8,345 bases of DNA. Source: UBA1443 sp964445745. Lineage in GTDB: Bacteria > Omnitrophota > Omnitrophia > Omnitrophales > Aquincolibacteriaceae. The notes under the pieces were generated by a model that searched no databases, was not told the DNA's origin, and saw nothing but the letters and a program-made list of their open reading frames with translations. Location of the stretch: positions 1 to 8,345 of the forward strand of contig CAYULU010000049.1 of the NCBI GenBank assembly GCA_964445745.1, in the 5' to 3' direction. Positions within the stretch are counted from its first letter, which is position 1. Each line of letters begins with the position of its first letter. Position numbers and translations under genes: made by a program. Below, piece after piece: positions 4,142 to 8,345 of this stretch.

Positions 4142-6358
4142 GCAATTCTGAACGACCCAGACGACCTGAGCCAAGGCGGCTCGACCAGCGTGTCCGATGC
4201 CGTGTGGGATTCTCCCAGCGGTACGGGCGTCACCATCACTAGCGCCGGGGCGGGGCTCCCCACCATCGCCGCGGGAGCGTTCTTCGAGGTGCGCGACCAC
4301 AGCAACGCCGTCAACAACGGGCTCTACGTGGCCACCGGCAGCCCGACGACGTCGTCGCTCCCGGCCACCAAGGTCAGCGGCGCGAACCCCGCGGCAGCCA
4401 CGGCCGAGGCCGTGACCACGCTCGGCACCACGGCGGTCCCCAAGTCGATCTTCTTCGACACCGCGGCGCGGCGGATCTACCTCATCGAGGACGGGGAGCT
4501 GACGGCAGACGGCGTCTACGGGCGCACCGTCTACTCGGCCGCGGTGGACCTCTGGCACTCGGACGCCTTCCTGATCGCGGCGGCGCCGTTCCCGATGCGG
4601 TGCATCGACTACGACGCCGGAAAGTTCATCGTCGGGCAGGACCCGAGCGGCAACTACAACGGGTGGAACTGGGCGGACAACTCGACGCACTCGATCCGCA
4701 CGACGAAGATGCTCCGTTCCTGCGGCTGGACCGCCTACGACTCCGCTGGCGCCGTGCGGGATATCTGGGCGTGCATCAAGACGCTGGGGTCGTTCGAGGC
4801 CGACGCCACGGACACCGCGTACTACCAGCTCGGCACGAACCAGGCGACGAACGACAGCGTTGACTTCACGTTCCCCGGACCCGTGAATGAGGCGATCAAG
4901 GTCTACGACGCCACCGTCTGCCGCGCGCAGGAGACGCCCAACGGATTCGACTTCGTGGATGGCGGAGCGGGCAACGACTCGATCGAGCGCAACGACGGCG
5001 GCTCGTTCGTCACCGACGGATTCAAGGTCGGAGGCAGGGTCGTAGTCGCCAACGCGCAGACCGCCGGCAACGACGGCTCGTACACGCTCCTCGCCGTCGC
5101 TGCCAGCGCGATGGAGGTCGCGACCGGCAGCTTCACCGCGGAGGACGACGACAACGCGGTCACCCTCGACGTGGATAACCGCGCCGCGTTCGCGGTCAAG
5201 CTCCGCGTGCGGGACGCGGACGCGCTCGGCAAGACCTTCGCCTCCTCGAACCTCGCGGCCATCGAGGAGAGCGCACTCACGAACAAGATCAGCGCGTTTC
5301 CGCTCAGCAACGCCGCGGACGTGAAGATCACCGTCACCGATGCGACCATCGACGCGGACGCGCCCTATACGGGGATGTCGATCACGTACTACGCGACACC
5401 GCAATCGCTCGGCGGCGGCGGCCTGCTCGTCGGCGGCCCGTACAATTTCGGCATCGTCATCGACGCCAACAACGGTACCGCCGAGCAGGTCTACGCCTAC
5501 GTCCAGCGGCAGCTACGCAAGACGACCGACATCGACGCGGGCGCCGGCACCGTGATCGGGCGCTGCGCTGACGGGCTCTGCCGGTTCCTCGGCGACTCCT
5601 TCGAGGTCGGCAGCATCGACGGCGGCATCACGGTCCCGACGAACCCGCTCGGCGGTGGGTCGGGCGTCATGGTGATCAACCTGAACGCCGCAAGCCGGAA
5701 CGCCACGACGGTCCGCGACAACACGAGCACGGCACGGTCGTTCCCCGTCTCCGTCACGGTGACTCTCGACAGCAACTCGATCGTCGAGGGCGACGCGGAC
5801 GCCTACGCCTGGCTCTTCTTCGCGTACACGATCCGGACCACGGTGGCGGACCTCGTCATCAACGCGGCGGGGACGTTCACCTCGGCGGGCGGTGGGCTGC
5901 CCACGTCGATCGACGGCGGCGATGGCGGGTACGTTCTCGTCTCGGGGCTCACCGGGGCCGACGCCGCGATGAACGGCGTCTATCAGGTGACCGAGACGAC
6001 CTCGGCGAATAGCTGGGCGGTCCAGCGGTACGACGGCACGGCGATGGCGACGACGAGCGCGGCGTCATGCACCGTGGACCAGCACGCGGTGAACACGCCG
6101 GGCGCGCTCATCGTGGACGACTCGCTCGGTGCGGACATCGCGGGCGCCGCAACCTCCGACATCGTGGCGGCGATCGACTTCTCCAGCAACGTCCAGGGCG
6201 GTCGCACCGGCGGGACGACCATGTACGTCGTCGGCAAGTCGATGGGCAAGGCGGGCGCGCAGCCCTACCAAGGAGACGTCATCACGATCGATGGCACCGT
6301 TCCGGTAACGGTGCCGCTCGCCGCGTCCAGCGAGCTGAATTACTCCAATCCGGCGTGA
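4139..6358 (+). CDS. Large conserved phage structural protein with inserted repeat modules (739 aa, gene H)
   Basis: The backbone matches, from memory, a phage virion family: RRIYLIEDGELTADGVYG (111-128), AAAPFPMRCI (147-156), LRSCGWTAYDSAGAV and IKTLGSF (about 195-220), PGPVNEAIKVYDA (246-258), FPLSNAADVKITVTDA with PYTGM (about 385-412), YNFGIVIDANNGTAEQVYAY (435-454), DADAYAWLFFAY (552-563) and NVQGGRTGG (684-692). Three copies of a small Gly/Val-rich beta module (about 33-85, 282-338, 575-635) interrupt this backbone. The product is beta-rich, with no signal peptide or membrane span, and ends in ELNYSNPA like gene G. The purine-rich leader GAGAGAG sits five bases before the ATG. A tail, baseplate or neck appendage role is likely from family and neighbours; the exact position in the virion is unknown. 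Confidence 0.7.
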   Translation: MAILNDPDDLSQGGSTSVSDAVWDSPSGTGVTITSAGAGLPTIAAGAFFEVRDHSNAVNNGLYVATGSPTTSSLPATKVSGANPAAATAEAVTTLGTTAVPKSIFFDTAARRIYLIEDGELTADGVYGRTVYSAAVDLWHSDAFLIAAAPFPMRCIDYDAGKFIVGQDPSGNYNGWNWADNSTHSIRTTKMLRSCGWTAYDSAGAVRDIWACIKTLGSFEADATDTAYYQLGTNQATNDSVDFTFPGPVNEAIKVYDATVCRAQETPNGFDFVDGGAGNDSIERNDGGSFVTDGFKVGGRVVVANAQTAGNDGSYTLLAVAASAMEVATGSFTAEDDDNAVTLDVDNRAAFAVKLRVRDADALGKTFASSNLAAIEESALTNKISAFPLSNAADVKITVTDATIDADAPYTGMSITYYATPQSLGGGGLLVGGPYNFGIVIDANNGTAEQVYAYVQRQLRKTTDIDAGAGTVIGRCADGLCRFLGDSFEVGSIDGGITVPTNPLGGGSGVMVINLNAASRNATTVRDNTSTARSFPVSVTVTLDSNSIVEGDADAYAWLFFAYTIRTTVADLVINAAGTFTSAGGGLPTSIDGGDGGYVLVSGLTGADAAMNGVYQVTETTSANSWAVQRYDGTAMATTSAASCTVDQHAVNTPGALIVDDSLGADIAGAATSDIVAAIDFSSNVQGGRTGGTTMYVVGKSMGKAGAQPYQGDVITIDGTVPVTVPLAASSELNYSNPA
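4235..4393 (+). repeat. Beta module, copy 1 within gene H (residues about 33-85)
   Basis: The segment begins ITSAGAGLPT and continues AAGAFFEVRDHSNAVNNGLY. The N-N-G-L-Y turn matches MNGVYQV of copy 3 and NDGSYTL of copy 2. Boundaries are approximate. Confidence 0.5.
4982..5152 (+). repeat. Beta module, copy 2 within gene H (residues about 282-338)
   Basis: The segment begins IERNDGGSFVTDGFKVGGRV, then VVVANAQTAGNDGSYTLLAV and AMEVATGSF. This is the best-formed copy of the module: Gly-rich entry, VVV strand, N-D-G-x-Y turn, closing strand. It sits between PGPVNEAIKVYDA and AVKLRVRDADALGKTFASS, which would otherwise be neighbouring parts of the backbone. Confidence 0.5.
5861..6043 (+). repeat. 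Beta module, copy 3 within gene H (residues about 575-635)
   Basis: The segment has FTSAGGGLPTSIDGG, YVLVSGLTGADAAMNGVYQV and SWAVQRYDG. Its opening, SAGGGLPT, nearly repeats SAGAGLPT of copy 1. Boundaries are approximate. Confidence 0.5.
6293..6315 (+). other. Perfect 9-bp inverted repeat inside the end of gene H
   Basis: GGCACCGTT and AACGGTGCC pair perfectly around the 5-base loop CCGGT. The hairpin lies in codons for GTVPVTVP, about 40 bases before the stop of gene H. No T-run follows, so it is not a standard terminator. It may be chance, given the V/P codon pattern, or an mRNA structure near the gene H to gene I boundary. Confidence 0.4.
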
Positions 6359-6371
6359 CGGGAGCACTGTG
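6332..6371 (+). repeat. Gene-end/leader cassette, copy 2 (end of gene H to start of gene I)
   Basis: It encodes ELNYSNPA, then CGTGA, a 10-base gap containing GGGAGCAC and the GTGG start of gene I. It has the same layout as 4102-4141: same last peptide, same gap length, and a shared GAGCAC in the ribosome-binding leader. Confidence 0.6.
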
Positions 6372-7178
6372 GCGCAAGTCGCATCCTTCGACCCCCTCAC
6401 GCTGCGGATCATCGAGCTGGCCGTATCGGGGGACACCTCGATCGACTGGATCGAAATCTACAGCGAGTGGAAGGATTGGGTCCTCGACGACCCCATCACG
6501 CGGGGCGGTTACCCTCCGGCGTTCCGCGTGGTGGGCGGCGAGGCACGGGGCGGCGGTGCGCCACGGCTGGGGACGACCTTCTTCCTCTGCAATGGGTGGC
6601 GGTTCCGCCCTGCGGAATACTCGCATCACGTCACCATGACCGGGAACATCGTCACCGACCCAGCTGGGGCGCGCGTTTGGGTCCCGACGCTGGGAGCGTT
6701 CACCGTCGGCGTGCAGCTCGAGTCCAGCAACCTCGTGGACACCGTCGCCGTCGGGTCCGGCGTGCTCCCGTCGGACGTGACGAGCATCGCGACCGCGACC
6801 CGTGACTCCATCCTCACCGACGCGACGCCGTTCGCTGGAGCCCGCATCGACGCGGCGATCTCGAGCGCTGGCGGAGGACTCACCGTTGGCCAAGCCGCGC
6901 AACTTGCCTCCGTCGCGGCGAATGCGGACGTTGCTACCTCGACGCGGGCCAGCCTCGTCGCCCAGACGACGCAGACGACGTGGCTCTCCCGGATCGCCAC
7001 CGTGCTCGGGGCTCCTGGCGCCGTGGCTTCGGTGCTGTCGTCGTCCGGCACCGTCGGTGCGGGGGGCACCCTGACGACGCTCCGCCGGGTTGCTGGCGTG
7101 CTGTGGGGCACCATCGTCACCACCGACGCGGGGACTGCTGACGAGGAGACGACCGTGACCCCGGTGGACCTGCCATGA
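6369..7178 (+). CDS. Phage appendage protein with conserved N-terminal domain and Ala/Thr-rich tail (269 aa, gene I)
   Basis: Residues 10-125 match, from memory, a phage structural domain that often sits beside the family of gene H: WIEIYSEWKDWVLDD (27-41), YPPAFRVVGGEARGGG, FFLCNGWRFRPAEYSHH (71-87), MTGNIVTD and VPTLGAFTVGVQLES. The rest (about 126-269) is low-complexity and rich in Ala, Thr, Ser and Val, with a helix-forming segment LTVGQAAQLASVAANADVA (about 156-174) and an acidic end. That resembles the stalk or linker part of a fibre or baseplate protein. The GTG start follows GGGAG (6360-6364) by four bases and begins GTGGC, like the ATGGC starts of G and H. The stop overlaps the next ATG as ATGA. 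Virion assignment is fairly secure by family pattern; its position in the particle is unknown. Confidence 0.65.
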   Translation: MAQVASFDPLTLRIIELAVSGDTSIDWIEIYSEWKDWVLDDPITRGGYPPAFRVVGGEARGGGAPRLGTTFFLCNGWRFRPAEYSHHVTMTGNIVTDPAGARVWVPTLGAFTVGVQLESSNLVDTVAVGSGVLPSDVTSIATATRDSILTDATPFAGARIDAAISSAGGGLTVGQAAQLASVAANADVATSTRASLVAQTTQTTWLSRIATVLGAPGAVASVLSSSGTVGAGGTLTTLRRVAGVLWGTIVTTDAGTADEETTVTPVDLP

Positions 7179-7525
7179 TCTCCCGCTCGCACGCGCTCGC
7201 CGGCATCGGGTACGGCTCCATCGCGCTGGCCCTCGTCGGGCTGACCGCGATAGGGCCCGTCTCGGGGGCAGATGCCGTTGACGTCCCGGGCTCCGCTGAC
7301 CTATCCCTCTCGCGCGACCTCGCGTCCCTCACCGCCGCCGTCACCGACGCGGCCACCCTCACGACCGAGCACGACCGCGCGCAACTCGGCGCGCCGCAGG
7401 TGGAGCCCATGGCAGAGCTGACGATCGAGCGCGACACCGCGCACCTCTGCGCCGCGGAGACGGACCAGGCCGTGATCGACGAGGAGCACGACTCGGCGAC
7501 GCTGACGTGGGAGGCGGTGTCGTGA
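7175..7525 (+). CDS. Small protein built of 9-11-residue DxAxL repeats after a hydrophobic start (116 aa, gene J)
   Basis: The N-terminus (MISRSHALAGIGYG) runs into a hydrophobic stretch to about residue 28 (SIALALVGLTAIG). This could be a membrane or signal segment, or only the Gly-rich opening seen in small phage tail proteins. From residue 39 to the end the chain is a diverged tandem repeat with core x-D-x-A-x-L: GSADL, RDLASL, TDAATL, HDRAQL, EPMAEL, RDTAHL, TDQAVI, HDSATL. Units are 9-11 residues long, and every second one ends in TTE, TIE or DEE. Such repeats usually stack as short beta strands, so a small beta-solenoid or fibrous virion part is plausible. I do not recognise a named family. 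The ATG overlaps the stop of gene I. Confidence 0.65.
   Translation: MISRSHALAGIGYGSIALALVGLTAIGPVSGADAVDVPGSADLSLSRDLASLTAAVTDAATLTTEHDRAQLGAPQVEPMAELTIERDTAHLCAAETDQAVIDEEHDSATLTWEAVS
7289..7522 (+). repeat. Coding tandem repeat, eight units of about 8-12 residues (consensus xDxAxL)
   Basis: Within gene J the units begin at residues 39, 47, 57, 66, 77, 86, 96 and 105. Spacing roughly alternates 10, 9, 11, 9, 10, 9, so a two-unit repeat of 19-20 residues is also visible: RD or HD preceded by Ser or Glu, then TD or EP. The DNA copies are diverged, for example around 7369-7390 and 7427-7448, so this is an old protein-level repeat and not recent slippage. Confidence 0.65.
7509..7514 (+). promoter_or_regulatory. 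Ribosome binding site for the Ig-like protein
   Basis: GGGAGG precedes the GTG at 7522 by seven bases. It supports that start over the GTG at 7507, which lies inside gene J and would precede this site. Confidence 0.55.
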
Positions 7526-7827
7526 TCTACCCCGGGCAGGTGGTCCGGTTCCCGTGCGCGTTCAGGACGTCGGACGGCACGCTGACGAATCCAACCACCG
7601 TCACCTACCGGCTACTCGAGCCCGCTGGCACCGAGACGGCCTACGTCTACGGCACCGCCTCCGAGGTCACGCGGACGGCGACGGGGCTCTACGCGCTGAC
7701 CGTTCAGCTCGACACGGCCGGCGAGTGGTGGTGCCGAGCCGAGGGCACGGGCGCTGTCGCGGCGGTGGACGAGCTGGTGCGGTGCGTCGTGGTGACCGAA
7801 TCGCACTTCGCCACGGCGGTACCGTGA
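7522..7827 (+). CDS. Ig-like/beta-sandwich phage structural protein (101 aa, gene K)
   Basis: A compact all-beta protein with the strand pattern of small phage appendage domains: PGQVVRFPCAFR, then NPTTVTYRLLEPAGT, TAYVYGTASEVTRTATGLYALTV, LDTAGEWWCRAEGTGAVAA and a final VVVTESHF. The GEWWCRAEG segment is typical of the last strands of Ig-like domains, and Cys13 and Cys73 are placed where an Ig-type bridge could form. There is no signal peptide. The GTG overlaps the previous stop, and GGGAGG (7509-7514) gives a good ribosome binding site with seven bases of spacing. The most likely role is a virion decoration, tail or connector protein, from its neighbours. The specific family is not certain. 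Confidence 0.65.
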   Translation: MIYPGQVVRFPCAFRTSDGTLTNPTTVTYRLLEPAGTETAYVYGTASEVTRTATGLYALTVQLDTAGEWWCRAEGTGAVAAVDELVRCVVVTESHFATAVP

Positions 7828-8126
7828 TCGATTCGGACACCGAGCGCCGCCGCATCCTTGCCACTCTCCTCCCATCCATCGCCTCCGAGGGCCTCCTCGA
7901 CGCCGTCCTCGCGGTCGAGGCGCTGCTCGCGGCGATGGCACCGCACGGAGTGCAGCGGTGGCGCGGACTATCCGACGCCGAGCTGCTCGATCACCTCGAG
8001 TGCCACGTGCTCGAGGTGCAGGACGACCTCACGCGCCGCGACGAGGGGACCGGACACCTCACCGCGGCCCACGCCGCAGCACGCGCGGTGATGGCGCTCG
8101 CCAGAGCACTGGAGCGATCACGATGA
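7824..8126 (+). CDS. Small helical His/Asp-rich protein, possibly dATP/dGTP diphosphohydrolase (DUF5664)-like (100 aa, gene L)
   Basis: The chain is almost entirely helical. It carries HGVQRWRG (41-48), a helix with DHLECH (56-61) and EVQDD (64-68), then DEGTGHL (73-79), and a last helix starting AAHAAARAVMALA (81-93). The order of a Gly-x-x-x-Trp turn, a His-rich helix, an acidic D-x-x-T-G-H loop and an H-x-A-A helix resembles the DUF5664/dATP-dGTP diphosphohydrolase type of all-alpha nucleotide hydrolases, with His57, His61, Glu64, Asp67/68, Asp73 and His78 as possible metal ligands. The match is by pattern only, and a purely structural role is possible among these tail genes. The GTG overlaps the preceding stop, with only a weak GGCGGT in front, so it probably depends on coupling. 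The stop overlaps the next ATG. Confidence 0.55.
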   Translation: MIDSDTERRRILATLLPSIASEGLLDAVLAVEALLAAMAPHGVQRWRGLSDAELLDHLECHVLEVQDDLTRRDEGTGHLTAAHAAARAVMALARALERSR

Positions 8127-8345
8127 GCGACCGACCCATCCCCGACACCGACCCCTGCCCCGCCACCGCCCCCGAGCACGACCCGCCCGAGCCGTCGATC
8201 CGGCAGGTCCTCGACCGGGTGGAGTGGCTGGGCACCGGGCTCGCCGAGGTGCTGCGCGAGCACCGTGCCGACACCGCGCGCACGGACGCCGCGCTGGCCG
8301 AGGCGATCGACCTCTGCCGCCAGTGCCTCGAGCAGGTGAGCCAGG
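8123..8345 (+). CDS. Partial protein of unknown function, N-terminal 74 residues (gene M)
   Basis: The ATG at 8123 overlaps the stop of gene L as ATGA and has GGAG (8111-8114) eight bases upstream. The frame stays open to the window edge. The first 25 residues are Pro/Asp-rich and disordered-looking (RPIPDTDPCPATAPEHDPPE). An amphipathic helix follows (SIRQVLDRVEWLGTGLAEVL, then Arg/Ala/Asp-rich heptad-like sequence, then CRQCLEQV with two Cys three residues apart). This could be a coiled-coil structural or assembly protein, rather like the C-terminal part of gene A. It has no signal peptide or membrane span. The function is unknown and the C-terminus lies outside the window. Confidence 0.6.
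   Translation, partial: MSDRPIPDTDPCPATAPEHDPPEPSIRQVLDRVEWLGTGLAEVLREHRADTARTDAALAEAIDLCRQCLEQVSQ

Noticed and set aside
1685..4260. Sixteen-base match (CCGGGGCGGGGCTCCC) at 1685-1700 and 4245-4260
   Set aside because: It is a GC-rich string encoding GAGLP in a linker and in a beta module. The flanks do not match, so chance in this base composition is enough to explain it.
4016..5404. Long open frame on the minus strand (462 codons) opposite genes G and H
   Set aside because: It is Arg/Val/Gly-rich with no recognisable domain, lies opposite two well-supported genes and spans their boundary. High GC with strong third-position bias makes such antisense frames common.
1..8345. Promoters, rho-independent terminators, tRNA genes, CRISPR arrays and attachment sites
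   Set aside because: There is no intergenic space longer than 10 bases, no hairpin followed by a T-run, no tRNA cloverleaf and no direct repeats with spacers. The whole window is coding.

Overview
The window reads as one block of a tailed double-stranded DNA phage or prophage from a high-GC host. All thirteen genes lie on the + strand, the largest gap between genes is 10 bases, and the products are cell-wall lysis enzymes, very small membrane proteins and virion (tail or appendage) proteins. There is no tRNA, integrase, attachment site, CRISPR array or insertion sequence, and no convincing promoter or rho-independent terminator. Base composition is high GC throughout, apart from a short AT-richer patch near 3121-3180. 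The host cannot be fixed from the sequence. The cysteine-rich lysozyme-like protein resembles, from memory, proteins of deltaproteobacterial/myxobacterial type, but this is only a weak hint.

Layout. Bases 1-701 hold the end of a helical or coiled-coil protein (gene A), a 67-residue unknown (B) and two tiny single-pass membrane proteins of 39 and 33 residues (C, D). Bases 698-2460 hold two muralytic proteins: a 176-residue lysozyme/transglycosylase-like protein (E), and a 411-residue enzyme that joins a CHAP-like papain-fold domain to a GH25 muramidase (F). C to F form a plausible lysis cassette in which C and/or D are holin candidates. Bases 2467-7178 hold three large virion proteins: a DUF2341 plus concanavalin-A-like protein (G, 553 residues), a conserved phage structural protein carrying extra repeated modules (H, 739 residues), and a second conserved appendage protein with an Ala/Thr/Ser-rich tail (I, 269 residues). 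Bases 7175-8345 hold four small genes: a short-repeat protein (J), an Ig-like beta-sandwich protein (K), a helical His/Asp-rich protein with a dATP/dGTP-diphosphohydrolase (DUF5664)-like look (L), and the start of an unknown helical protein (M) that runs off the window.

Organisation. Nine of twelve gene junctions are 4-base stop/start overlaps (GTGA or ATGA), so most of the block is probably one translationally coupled transcript. The three exceptions are the junctions in front of the large virion genes G, H and I, each with its own purine-rich ribosome binding site. G and H end in the same peptide, LNYSNP followed by T or A, and the similarity continues across the stop codon into the next leader. 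The most interesting features are this shared gene-end cassette, the 9-11-residue repeat that fills J, the modules that appear inserted into H, and the three separate cell-wall-degrading domains in two adjacent genes.
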